From Sagittula stellata E-37 (GTDB lineage Bacteria; Pseudomonadota; Alphaproteobacteria; Rhodobacterales; Rhodobacteraceae), in assembly GCF_039724765.1 (NCBI RefSeq), contig NZ_CP155729.1, positions 3,233,501-3,297,500 of the forward strand: DNA of 64,000 nucleotides, in the 5' to 3' direction. Shown one piece after another: positions 25,721 to 33,825 of this stretch. Each line of letters starts with the position of its first letter. Positions within the stretch are counted from its first letter, which is position 1. The position numbers were made by a program, and so were the translations under genes. A model generated the notes under the pieces. That model ran no database searches. It had not been told where the DNA came from and was given only the letters and a program-made list of their open reading frames with translations.

Positions 25721-25821
25721 CGGCACAACCGCGCCGGGTCATGCTTCGTTCATTTGGTCGGCATGGCCCCTTCGGGTCATGCGCGTGTCGGTTTTTCAGG
25801 CACGACCACTCAGGGTCATGC
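25721..25821. repeat. three spaced copies of an imperfect inverted repeat upstream of bdhA
   Basis: Three 24-base units lie at 25721-25744, 25759-25782 and 25798-25821, 38 and 39 bases apart. Each ends GGGTCATGC and begins GGCA-C/T with a CC or CCC arm, so each is a dyad of the form GGCAYRRCC-N5-GGGTCATGC. The middle copy is the best, with GCATGGCCC pairing to GGGTCATGC. The array lies 24-124 bases before the bdhA start and could bind a regulator or form RNA hairpins. Confidence 0.6.
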
Positions 25822-25961
25822 GCGGGATGTTCCGGCCGCCGCAGGGTGCGCCCGATCCGGGCCGGGACAGCGAAGTGCCCCAGCCCCTCGACCGGACCGA
25901 CGCAGAGCGGCCCGGCACCGTTCCGCCCGACTCTTCACGTCTGCGGGACCGGCGCGTCCGG

Positions 25962-27140
25962 TCAGTGCAGAGGTTGCGTCGCGACGTGGGAACTGCCCTC
26001 CGGCACGGCCAAGCCCTGCGAGGCCGCGCCATGGCCGCTGTGGCTGTCCGGGTCGGACAGGTCGAAAACCTCGATCATCTCCTGGCCCTGCCCCCGCCGC
26101 TGCCAGTCCGCGTGGCCGAGCGTGCGCTGCGTGTCCCGCGCGCCCGCCTGCCAGTGCCCTTCCATCGAACGGCGTGAGAACTCGAAGTCCTTCGTGCCGT
26201 TCTCAGTCGGAAGCTGGCGATAGATCAGGTGCGCAATGGCGATATGCGGGTCGCGTTCGCCGTTCATCAGGTTCCGCAAGTCCGGATCGTCGCGCATCGC
26301 CTCCGGCAGACGCCGCGCCAGACGCCGCGCGGCCTGATGCATCGCGTGCCGTTCCCGCATCATGTCGGTCACCATGCGCGTGCGCGACGAGAAGCGAATG
26401 TCCTTCTCGCGGCTTTCCGACGCCCAGACACTGTCGGGCAACTGCCCCCGCGCAGACCACAGATCCACCTGCCAGATCGTCAGGTCGTCCGACCCGTCCT
26501 GCACGTCCAGCACGTATTGCAGCGGCGTATTCGATACCATGCCGCCGTCCCAATAGTGCGCACCGTCGATCTCGACCGCCGGGAAACCCGGGGGCAGTGC
26601 GCCGGACGCCATGATATGATCCACCGTCAGCCGCATGTCCGCGCTGTCGAACCAGGTCATGTTACCGCTCTCCACGTTCACCGCACCCACGCTGATCCGC
26701 ATCGGCCCGTCGTTCAGCAGGTCGAAATCCACCAGTTCCAGCAACGTCTCGCGCAGCGGCGCGGTGTCGTAGAAACTGCGCGCACCCGGCGTTCCCGGCA
26801 GGCGCATCGCCGCCGACGGCCAGCGCGGCACGAAGAACCCCGGCGCGCCGGTCTGCACGATGGTCGCCGCCGAACACAGGTTCAGCCAACGCGGCGCCAG
26901 CCAGCCCGAGACGTTTTCGGCCCAGAGCTGCCGGGCCGTGATCCGCTCCCAGAAGGTTCGGAGCGCCGTCATGCGCCGGTCGGGGGCGTTGCCCGCCAGG
27001 ATCGCGGCGTTGATCGCGCCGATGGAGATGCCGGCCACCCAGTCGGGGGCTTCGCCAGCTTCTGCCAGCGCCTCGGCGGCACCGCACTGGTAAGCCCCGA
27101 GTGCGCCGCCGCCCTGCAGCAGAAGGATCGTGCAGGCCAT
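25962..27140 (-). CDS. patatin-like phospholipase/esterase
   Basis: The 392-residue protein is a patatin-fold acyl hydrolase with a Ser-Asp dyad. It has the oxyanion loop QGGGALGAYQCG (residues 9-20), nucleophile S39 in GISIG, and D198 in DGG. The C-terminal third (about 250-392) is charged and found in the Rhodobacterales subfamily that lies beside bdhA. That pairing suggests intracellular polyhydroxybutyrate or acyl-ester turnover, but phospholipid hydrolysis is equally possible. The start codon at 27140 is 3 bases after the stop of the DUF3096 peptide gene, so the two are translationally coupled. No signal peptide is seen. Confidence 0.88.
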   Translation of the reverse strand: MACTILLLQGGGALGAYQCGAAEALAEAGEAPDWVAGISIGAINAAILAGNAPDRRMTALRTFWERITARQLWAENVSGWLAPRWLNLCSAATIVQTGAPGFFVPRWPSAAMRLPGTPGARSFYDTAPLRETLLELVDFDLLNDGPMRISVGAVNVESGNMTWFDSADMRLTVDHIMASGALPPGFPAVEIDGAHYWDGGMVSNTPLQYVLDVQDGSDDLTIWQVDLWSARGQLPDSVWASESREKDIRFSSRTRMVTDMMRERHAMHQAARRLARRLPEAMRDDPDLRNLMNGERDPHIAIAHLIYRQLPTENGTKDFEFSRRSMEGHWQAGARDTQRTLGHADWQRRGQGQEMIEVFDLSDPDSHSGHGAASQGLAVPEGSSHVATQPLH

Positions 27141-27143
27141 GGC

Positions 27144-27290
27144 TCAGGCCATCCCGAGGAAGAGGCCGGACAGGCCGACGGCGATCAGATACGCCGCGAT
27201 GACATAGTTCAGGACACGCGGTGCGACGAGGATGACGACGCCGGCGACGAGGGCCAGCAAGGACTGGGCGAGGATGGGATTTGCATACAT
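27144..27290 (-). CDS. DUF3096-type small membrane protein
   Basis: This 48-residue peptide (MYANPILAQSLLALVAGVVI start) is two hydrophobic helices joined by the short turn APRVLNY, the hallmark of DUF3096. I chose ATG 27290, which follows GGAG at a good distance. An in-frame ATG at 27338 would add 16 hydrophilic residues. It lies 3 bases before the patatin gene and is coupled to it. The function of the family is not known; a role in placing the patatin at the inner membrane is speculation. Confidence 0.75.
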   Translation of the reverse strand: MYANPILAQSLLALVAGVVILVAPRVLNYVIAAYLIAVGLSGLFLGMA

Positions 27291-27544
27291 GGCAAGTGCT
27301 CCGGATTGCGGCGGCGCATCGTGTGCCGCCTGTTGCATCGACACTTAGGTCGCCGAACTGACGTCGCCCTTCTCTGGATCTTACAAATCCGTAAAGCGCC
27401 GCTTTTCGCGGTTTTCAATTTTGTAAACTGGCGGAAAAGCAGCGGACAGATCCGGTCCCCACATCATCCTCACCGGGCGGCAGATGCTTGTGCTGCACCG
27501 CGAAAACAAGGGCCGCAACCGGCCCAAACCAGAGGAGAACCACC

Positions 27545-28336
27545 ATGAAAACCCGTTCCAAACTCTTGTCCGGCGCCCTGATCGCCGTGATGCTCGGCGG
27601 CTCCGCAATGTCGGCCTATGCCGCCACCAACGCCACCGATCCTGCAGCCAAGGCCACCGCGAAGACGGAACAGGCCGCCGCAAAGGACCCCGGCTATGCC
27701 ACTCAGACCGGCATGATCCGCACCGCCGACGAGGCGTTCAAGGCGCTGCGTGACGTGCATCTGGCCCGCATGGCCATCTCGAAGGACGATCAGGAGACCG
27801 CCAAGATGCGCGTCGACGCCGCGCTGGCCCTGTTCGACAAGTCCGAGAAGGACTGGAACGACCTGACCATCGGCGACACGGAGGATCCGTCGAATGCCGA
27901 CCGCCTGCTGCCCATCGACGTCTCCATGTCCCTCGGTGAGACATTTGTCCCCGGCGAAGCCACCGGCGACGCGCTCAAGACCGCAACGGCGCAGTTGCAG
28001 AGCGGCCAGCATGACGCAGCGCTGAACACCCTGCGCGTGGCCGAGATCGACGTGAATGTCAGTGCCGCCATGCTGCCCATCGCAGCAACCCATCAGGCGC
28101 TTCAGGACGCATCCAACGCTCTGGCCAATGGCGACATGACCGCCGCCGACCAGGCGCTGGCCAAGGTGGGCGACGCGATCGTGGTCCGCAGCTTCTCCAT
28201 CGACGGCATCCCGCAGCAGCAGTCCGTGAAAGCCTCTGCCGACGCAGGCGCCAAGAACACCTCGCCCGTGAGCGAGGAACACGCCCAATCCGAAGCCACG
28301 GCAGCAATGGCGGACCAGCCGACCGACGGCTCCTGA
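27545..28336 (+). CDS. YfdX-family periplasmic protein
   Basis: The 263-residue product has a signal peptide (MKTRSKLLSGALIAVMLGGSAMSAYA, cut after YAA/T) and a mature helical domain. It resembles the YfdX family of acid/stress-related periplasmic proteins by its repeated helical segments (the ADEAFKALRDVHLARMAI region, LPIDVSMSLGETF, and NVSAAMLPIAATHQALQDA). The C-terminal 40 residues are low-complexity and acidic/alanine-rich. The ATG at 27545 follows AGAGGAGAACC. The family's biochemical role is unknown. It is monocistronic, with a terminator hairpin after it. Confidence 0.75.
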   Translation: MKTRSKLLSGALIAVMLGGSAMSAYAATNATDPAAKATAKTEQAAAKDPGYATQTGMIRTADEAFKALRDVHLARMAISKDDQETAKMRVDAALALFDKSEKDWNDLTIGDTEDPSNADRLLPIDVSMSLGETFVPGEATGDALKTATAQLQSGQHDAALNTLRVAEIDVNVSAAMLPIAATHQALQDASNALANGDMTAADQALAKVGDAIVVRSFSIDGIPQQQSVKASADAGAKNTSPVSEEHAQSEATAAMADQPTDGS

Positions 28337-28365
28337 ACGTCCGTTCTTCCAGTTCTGATGTCATG

Positions 28366-28396
28366 AAAGCGGCGCCGGGTCCTCCCGACGCCGTTT
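28366..28396 (+). terminator. terminator hairpin after the YfdX-like gene
   Basis: CGGCG pairs with CGCCG and CGGG with CCCG around a TCCT loop, with flanking AAA/TTT pairing. It lies 29 bases after the stop. The remaining spacer up to 28620 (convergent PhyH gene) shows no convincing gene. Confidence 0.55.
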
Positions 28397-28619
28397 CAGC
28401 GCAAGAGGGTGGGACAGTCAGAGTAACGCGCAGCGCCGGCGGTCACGCGCTCCCGCACCGTCGCCACCTGCCCGACGGTCTGGTCTTACTGGTCCAGGCC
28501 CGCGGTCAGATCCTCCGCCATCCACAGCGCGTTCGATGCAGGCCGGGTCCACGGCTTCCGCATCTGCGTGCAAGGGCACACCGGCACCACGGCGCAAGCC
28601 CCGCTTCAGGCGGCACACG

Positions 28620-29510
28620 TCAACCGAAGGCGCTCTTCATGCCCCCCGACATCTGGGTCCGGAAGATCGAGGTGTTGTCCTTCGCGGGCGGCAGCGGCAT
28701 CCGCACCGGCACCTGTTCCAGCCGGGGCGTGAAACACGGCTCCCCGGTGATGATCCGGTCCTGCAGGTCGGCCCAGAAACCCTGCTGGCCGAGGCCGTGG
28801 ATGTAGCTCGACGCGCCCAGCAACGGCCACGCATCCGCACTGGCGCACTCGTAGAACAGGATCTTGCGCGCCCGGGTCGACCGGTTGGGCGCCGAGCCAT
28901 GCAGCGCCCGCACATGGTGCACCGTCATGTCGCCCGCCCTGCCCGTCAGCGTCACCGCCTTCGACAGGTCGAAGTCCGGATCGTCCGGCGACACCGCCCC
29001 GCAAAAGTGCCCCTCGTGATGGTGGGACAGCACCGGACCCCGGTGCGAACCGGGGATCACCATCAGCGGCCCGTTTTCCTCGTCCATGTCCTCCAGCAGC
29101 ACGCCGAACGCCAGGAGATCGTCGTTGGTCGCCGGGTAGAAAGCCCAGTCCTGGTGCCATTCCACTGCCGCGCCGCCGCCCGGCGCCTTGCAGTTCAGCT
29201 TGGACGTGTTGATGATCGTCGACGGTCCAAGCAGGTCGTTCAGCACTTCCGTCACCCGCGATGCCGTCAGCAGGTCCCAGAAGAACGGATCGTTCCTGTG
29301 CGGCAGCTTCACCCGTGTCAGGCACGGCGTTTCCGCCGAATGTCCCTGGTCGAGATCGTAGAGATCGTCGCTTTCGGTTACGCTCCGCGATCCTTCGATC
29401 CAATCCGTGACGATGGACTGCGCCCGGGACAGTTGGTCCGCCGTCAGCACACTGTCGACCTTCAGGTAGCCATTCTCGGCGTAGAACGCCTTTTGTTCCT
29501 CGGTAAGCAT
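28620..29510 (-). CDS. phytanoyl-CoA dioxygenase (PhyH)-family protein
   Basis: The 296-residue protein is an Fe(II)/2-oxoglutarate-dependent dioxygenase of the PhyH family. The iron triad is H119-x-D121 in EWHQDWAFYP and H204 in RALHGSAPNRS; the following arginines are placed to hold 2-oxoglutarate. Substrates of bacterial members range from ectoine to phosphonates and sugars, and nothing in the sequence fixes this one. It starts at 29510 with AGGAGTGCGG upstream. It stands downstream of the hydroxyacid dehydrogenase on the same strand, but 312 bases separate them, so it probably has its own promoter. Confidence 0.85.
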   Translation of the reverse strand: MLTEEQKAFYAENGYLKVDSVLTADQLSRAQSIVTDWIEGSRSVTESDDLYDLDQGHSAETPCLTRVKLPHRNDPFFWDLLTASRVTEVLNDLLGPSTIINTSKLNCKAPGGGAAVEWHQDWAFYPATNDDLLAFGVLLEDMDEENGPLMVIPGSHRGPVLSHHHEGHFCGAVSPDDPDFDLSKAVTLTGRAGDMTVHHVRALHGSAPNRSTRARKILFYECASADAWPLLGASSYIHGLGQQGFWADLQDRIITGEPCFTPRLEQVPVRMPLPPAKDNTSIFRTQMSGGMKSAFG

Positions 29511-29822
29511 CCGCACTCCTCCCTGCGTCAAACTCGATCGTCGAAATAGCATCGTTGCATGGCTTCGGCCCAAGCGGGGCATCCGGAACGGCGGCGGCGG
29601 CATGGCCCGCCGGCGGCCGGTTCGCTCCCCATCGGCCAGGCGGCGTTGCGCAGAACGGTTCTGACGCGCTCTGACGGCAATCCGACACCGGGGCTGCGTC
29701 CGGGACGAAGGCGCGGCGCCCTTGCCTCGCACCTGTGGCGGTGCACCGCATACCGCCAGTCCGGATCGGGCGTTACGCGGCGGGAAGACCCCCGCCGCAC
29801 CGCCGATCCCGCGCGGCCCCGC
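29511..29822. other. gene-free spacer between PhyH and hydroxyacid dehydrogenase genes
   Basis: I see no credible coding frame here; the open frames are GC-bias shadows. It should hold the promoter of the PhyH gene. A small dyad TCGA-TCG-TCGA at about 29532-29542 is the only symmetric element near the start. No TGGTATACCA site is present. Confidence 0.5.
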
Positions 29823-30743
29823 CTAGCGCCCCTTCGCCGATTCCTCCGCCATCTCGACGCCGTTCATCCGCGCAACGTGATCGGCCAGCCACGGCACGTA
29901 GTCCTGCGCGTGGCCGATGGCCTCGGCATGGACGAAATACTGCCGCGCGGCGCCCAGCATCAGCGTCATCACATCCGCCTCCGCGGCCATGGACCCGGCG
30001 TACTTCAGGTCCTTCGACGCATTGGCGATGGAGAACTTGTGCACCTCGCGCTCCCCGTCCACGACGCAGCGCATGAAGGTGTCGAAGAAGCCGTTGCCCA
30101 AACGCGACGATCCGATGACCTTCTGCACCATCTTCGGCGGAATCCCCGCCTTGGCGCCCAGCACCGTGACCTCGGCATAAAGCGCGGCGTAGCCCATCGA
30201 GATCGTGTTCATCAGCAGCTTCATCTTGTGGCCCGCACCGACACCGCCGACCCGGTTGATGTTGCCCGCCCAGCATTCGATCACCGGCAGCACACGGTCA
30301 AAGACCTCCTCGTCCGCGCCGATCATCGCATCCAGCGTGCCTTCCTCGGCTTCCTTCGGGGTGCGTCCCAGCGGTGCGTCGACGAAATGCCCGCCCTTCG
30401 CCGCCAGTTCCTCGGCCAGCGCCATGGTCGAGGTCGGATCGGCGGTGGTGCAATCCACCACGATCAGCCCTTCGCGCGCCCCAGCCAAAAGCCCGTCCGC
30501 GCCCCGGAAGACCGATTCGACCTGCGGAGAGTTCGACAGGCAGATGTGCACGATGTCGCACTGCTCAGCCATCTCGCGCGGGCTCGTCGCCTCGGTCGCG
30601 CCCATCCCCACGAGGCTTTCGACCGGCGTACGGTTGCGGTTTCCCTTGACCATCATCGGGTGGCCGTTCTGCAGGATGTTCTTGGCCATCCCGTGCCCCA
30701 TGTACCCCAGCCCGATGAAGCCGACCTTTGCCTTGTCCGACAT
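29823..30743 (-). CDS. NAD(P)-dependent beta-hydroxyacid dehydrogenase (GlxR/HIBADH family)
   Basis: The 306-residue protein has the Rossmann loop VGFIGLGYMGHGMAKNI, the substrate-binding DAPLGRTPKEAEEGTL (equivalent to DAPVSGG), and catalytic lysine in GAGHKMKLLMNTIS. Family enzymes reduce tartronate semialdehyde or oxidise 3-hydroxyisobutyrate, threonate and similar acids. In this island a 2-hydroxy-3-oxopropionate reductase or 4-carbon acid dehydrogenase is plausible. The ATG at 30743 (MSDKAKVG) has GGAGGA 6 bases upstream; two earlier ATGs are too close to it. It follows the SDR at 30843 by 99 bases and is likely in its operon. Confidence 0.85.
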   Translation of the reverse strand: MSDKAKVGFIGLGYMGHGMAKNILQNGHPMMVKGNRNRTPVESLVGMGATEATSPREMAEQCDIVHICLSNSPQVESVFRGADGLLAGAREGLIVVDCTTADPTSTMALAEELAAKGGHFVDAPLGRTPKEAEEGTLDAMIGADEEVFDRVLPVIECWAGNINRVGGVGAGHKMKLLMNTISMGYAALYAEVTVLGAKAGIPPKMVQKVIGSSRLGNGFFDTFMRCVVDGEREVHKFSIANASKDLKYAGSMAAEADVMTLMLGAARQYFVHAEAIGHAQDYVPWLADHVARMNGVEMAEESAKGR

Positions 30744-30842
30744 TTCCATTCCTCCCATGTCGTTGATGTCCTACGTTTTCGGGCCGGCGGGCGGGCGCTT
30801 TTGCGTCAGCAAACAGTGCCGCCTCGCCGGTCCGCCCGTGCG

Positions 30843-31604
30843 TCACAGTCGCGCGGTGATGCCCCCGTCCACGAACAGGACGTGCCCGTTGACGAAACTC
30901 GCTGCGTCCGAGCAAAGGAAGACACAGGCGCCTGCCAGCTCCTCCACCTTGCCCCAGCGGCCCTGCGGCGTACGTTCCTCAAGCCAGCGGCAGAATTCCG
31001 GGTTCTCCACCAGCGCCTTGTTCAGCGGCGTGTCGAAATAGCCCGGTGCGATGGCGTTGACGTTCAGCCCCTTCGGCGCCCAGTCCGTCGACATGCCCTT
31101 CGTCAGGTTCGCCACCGCCCCCTTCGAGGCGGTGTAGGGCGCGATTCCCGGCCGCGCCTGCAAGGTCTGGACCGAGGCGATGTTGACGATCCGCCCGGCG
31201 CCGCGGCCGATCATGTGCCGCGCGCAGGCCTGCCCCACGTAGAAAGCCGAGGCCACGTTGGTCCGCATCAGGCGGTCGAAGATCTCCGGCGGAAACTCCT
31301 CCAGCGGCGCGCGATGCTGCATGCCCGCGTTGTTGACCAGGATGTCGATGGCGCCCGTTCCGGCCTCGAATCCGTCGATGGCCTCCCGCGCCGCCGCCGC
31401 GTCCGTCACGTCGAAGGGCAGCACGTCGACCTCCGCCCCCTCGCCGCGCAGCACCTCGGCCGCCGCGTCCAGTTTCTCCACGCCGCGCGCGTTCAGCACC
31501 AGCGCGGCTCCTGCCTGTGCCAGCCCGCGTGCCAGCGCAAAACCGATCCCCATGGAGGCGCCCGTGATCAGCGCCCTCCGCCCCGACAAGTCGAAAAGTC
31601 CCAT
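30843..31604 (-). CDS. SDR-family oxidoreductase, gluconate 5-dehydrogenase-like
   Basis: This 253-residue SDR has TGASMGIGFALARGL, LVNNAGMQHRAPLEEFP, and the active site SVQTLQARPGIAPYTASKGAVANLTKGMS. The QHR-P-E pattern after NNAG is typical of gluconate 5-dehydrogenase/IdnO-like SDRs that oxidise sugar acids or polyols. It ends HVLFVDGGITARL. The start at 31604 follows GGGAGGAAC. It is divergent from the LysE/FAD-oxidase operon and shares a GntR operator with it, so it is probably induced with the island. Confidence 0.85.
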   Translation of the reverse strand: MGLFDLSGRRALITGASMGIGFALARGLAQAGAALVLNARGVEKLDAAAEVLRGEGAEVDVLPFDVTDAAAAREAIDGFEAGTGAIDILVNNAGMQHRAPLEEFPPEIFDRLMRTNVASAFYVGQACARHMIGRGAGRIVNIASVQTLQARPGIAPYTASKGAVANLTKGMSTDWAPKGLNVNAIAPGYFDTPLNKALVENPEFCRWLEERTPQGRWGKVEELAGACVFLCSDAASFVNGHVLFVDGGITARL

Positions 31605-31665
31605 GTTCCTCCCGGCGGTCCGAGTTCGCGCGTTGACATCCCTGCGCCCAGCCGCTTTGTTCCAA

Positions 31666-31677
31666 ATGGTATACCAT
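31666..31677. promoter_or_regulatory. GntR operator, SDR/LysE divergent region
   Basis: ATGGTATACCAT is a perfect 12-base palindrome, 62 bases before the SDR start and about 90 before the preferred LysE start. It can control both operons. Confidence 0.75.
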
Positions 31678-31765
31678 CCGCGAGGCGATGCAACCCGAGG
31701 CGCGCGAAGACGCCTCGCCCGCGATGGTCATCGGAGGACCAGATGCCACAACCGACAGGCGCGCG

Positions 31766-32365
31766 ATGCTGACATTCGCCGCCGCCGTCTTCTTTCTGAT
31801 CGTGACGCCCGGCCCTGGCGTTCTCTCGACCGCCGGGCTGGGCGCGGCCTACGGATTCGCGGCCGGGCTGCGCTATGTCGGCGGGCTGTTCATCGGGACG
31901 AACCTCGTGGCGCTGGCGGTGATCTCCGGCGTGGCGGCCATCGTGTTGTCGGTGCCGGTGGTCCGCTGGGTGCTTATGGCGGCCTCCATCGGCTACCTGC
32001 TGTACCTCGCCTCCCGCATCGCCTTCGCGGGGTCCCGCCTCGCCTTCATCGAGGCCAAGGCCCCGCCCGCCTTGGGCTCCGGCATCCTGCTGCAGGCGAT
32101 CAATCCGAAGGCCTATGCCGTCAACACCACGCTCTTCGCGGGCTTCCCCTTCGCCCCCGACAACCTCGTATACGAAACTGTGGCCAAGCTGCTGATCGCC
32201 AATGCGATCTGGATTCCGATCCACCTCGGCTGGCTCTTCGCCGGCGCGTCCCTGCACCGACTCAACCTGTCCGACCGCAACCAGCGGTCCATCAACGTCG
32301 CGATGGCAGCCTCCATGCTGCTCGTCGTGGCCCTTGCCCTCTATTCCGGCCTGAAGAATGCCTGA
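31766..32365 (+). CDS. LysE/RhtB-family exporter
   Basis: The product (199 residues from this start) is a LysE-type membrane transporter with the N-terminal signature FLIVTPGPGVLSTAGLGAAYG and six predicted helices (AINPKAYAVNTTLFAGF marks the middle). The family exports amino acids or related small molecules. The exact start is uncertain. ATG 31766 gives the usual family N-terminus but has a weak ribosome-binding site. In-frame ATGs at 31724 and 31688 would add 14 or 26 residues. It overlaps the next gene by 8 bases, so it heads the operon running to 36820 or beyond. Confidence 0.78.
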   Translation: MLTFAAAVFFLIVTPGPGVLSTAGLGAAYGFAAGLRYVGGLFIGTNLVALAVISGVAAIVLSVPVVRWVLMAASIGYLLYLASRIAFAGSRLAFIEAKAPPALGSGILLQAINPKAYAVNTTLFAGFPFAPDNLVYETVAKLLIANAIWIPIHLGWLFAGASLHRLNLSDRNQRSINVAMAASMLLVVALALYSGLKNA

Positions 32366-33740
32366 CACCTTGCACACAAACGCCCTCTCCCGTCTCACCG
32401 CGCTGCTCGGCGACCGGCTCGTCACGTCTGACGCCGACCGCCGCCTGCATGGCCAGAACGAGACCTACTACCCCAACACCCCGCCCGACGCCGTGGCCTA
32501 CCCGGAGACGACCGCCGAGGTCTCGGAAATCGTGAAGATCTGCGCCGACACGGGCACGCCCGTCACGCCCTACGGCGCCGCCAGCTCGCTCGAAGGCCAG
32601 CATCTTGCCGTCCAGGGCGGCATCAGCCTGGACTTCGCGCGCATGAACCGGCTGCTCTCGGTCTCGCCCGAAGACCTGCTCTGCACCGCGCAACCGGGCC
32701 TGACCCGCAAGCGCCTGAACGAAGACCTGCGCGACACCGGCCTATTCTTCTCGGTCGATCCCGGCGCCGATGCCTCGCTCGGCGGCATGGCCGCCACCCG
32801 CGCCTCCGGCACCACTGCCGTGCGCTACGGCACGATCCGCGAGAACATCCTCGCTCTGGAGGCGGTGATGGCCGACGGCACGATCGTCCGCACCGGGTCG
32901 GAGGCGCGCAAGTCCGCCACCGGCTACGACCTGACGCACCTGCTGATCGGATCAGAAGGCACGCTGGGCATCATCACCGAACTGACGCTGCGGCTGCACG
33001 GCCTGCCAGAAGCCACCGCCGCCGCGACCTGCCGCTTCCCTTCCATAGAAGATGCGGTGAACTGCGTGATCCTGACGATCCAGTCGGGCCTGCCCATGGC
33101 GCGGATCGAACTGCTGGACCACATGATGGTGCGCGGTTTCAACCGATACGCCCAGGCCGACCTGCCGGAAGAGCCGCACCTCTTCCTCGAATTCCACGGC
33201 TCCGCGGCCGGCGTCGCCGAGCAGTCCGCAGCCTTCCGCGAGATCGCCGCCGACTTCGGCGCCTCGGGCTGGAAAGAGGCGGTGAAGGCGGAGGACCGCA
33301 ATGCGCTCTGGGCCATGCGCCACAGCGCGCATTACGCCTCTGCCGCGCTTGGAGAGGGCCGCCACATCTGGCCCACCGACACCTGCGTGCCGATCTCGAA
33401 ACTGGCCGAGGCGGTGACCTGGGCACAGACCCGCGCCGTGGAATACGGGCTGACGGCGACCATCGTCGGCCACGTCGGCGACGGCAACTTCCACGTGGGA
33501 CTCTCCGTCGACCCCGAAGACGCCGCAGAAATGGCGCGCGCCCACGATTACACCCACGCGCTGGGAGAGATGGCCCTGAAGCTGCGCGGCACGGTCAGCG
33601 GCGAACACGGCATCGGCATCGGCAAACAGGACTTCATGGTCCGTGAACACGGCTCTGCCGTGGCCGTCATGCGCGCGATCAAACAGGCGCTCGACCCCGC
33701 GGGCATCCTGAACCCCGGCAAGTTGCTCCCGCCTGCCTGA
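32358..33740 (+). CDS. FAD-linked hydroxyacid oxidase (GlcD/D-lactate dehydrogenase family)
   Basis: The 460-residue flavoprotein has an FAD-binding PCMH domain (PYGAASSLEGQHLAVQGGIS, GADASLGGMAATRASGTTAVRYG, GSEGTLGIITELTLRL) and the C-terminal FAD-oxidase domain with metal/substrate histidines in GHVGDGNFHVGL and GTVSGEHGIGIGKQ. Enzymes of this group oxidise D-lactate, glycolate or 2-hydroxyglutarate with a respiratory acceptor. Lactate or glycolate are the expected small products of diketo-acid or aldol cleavage in this island, so a clean-up role is likely. It overlaps the LysE gene by 8 bases. Confidence 0.88.
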   Translation: MPDTLHTNALSRLTALLGDRLVTSDADRRLHGQNETYYPNTPPDAVAYPETTAEVSEIVKICADTGTPVTPYGAASSLEGQHLAVQGGISLDFARMNRLLSVSPEDLLCTAQPGLTRKRLNEDLRDTGLFFSVDPGADASLGGMAATRASGTTAVRYGTIRENILALEAVMADGTIVRTGSEARKSATGYDLTHLLIGSEGTLGIITELTLRLHGLPEATAAATCRFPSIEDAVNCVILTIQSGLPMARIELLDHMMVRGFNRYAQADLPEEPHLFLEFHGSAAGVAEQSAAFREIAADFGASGWKEAVKAEDRNALWAMRHSAHYASAALGEGRHIWPTDTCVPISKLAEAVTWAQTRAVEYGLTATIVGHVGDGNFHVGLSVDPEDAAEMARAHDYTHALGEMALKLRGTVSGEHGIGIGKQDFMVREHGSAVAVMRAIKQALDPAGILNPGKLLPPA

Positions 33741-33751
33741 CATGCGACACC

Positions 33752-33805
33752 CAGAGTTTTCGGACGAAAACTCTGCCCCTTCAGGACTTTTCGACGAAAA
33801 GTCCT
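33752..33805 (+). repeat. two tandem perfect hairpins inside the operon
   Basis: CAGAGTTTTC-GGAC-GAAAACTCTG (33752-33775) and AGGACTTTTC-GAC-GAAAAGTCCT (33783-33805) fill the 85-base spacer between the FAD oxidase and FAH genes. Each is a 10-bp perfect stem with the same TTTTC/GAAAA centre and differs only in the outer bases. They may slow RNA decay, attenuate, or be a small repetitive element. Confidence 0.75.
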
Positions 33806-33825
33806 CTGCCACGGAAAGACGACAG

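Noticed and set aside
25721..25821. The three spaced repeats as a CRISPR array
   Set aside because: Units are only 24 bases with 14-15 base gaps, the left arms are imperfect, and no cas gene is present.
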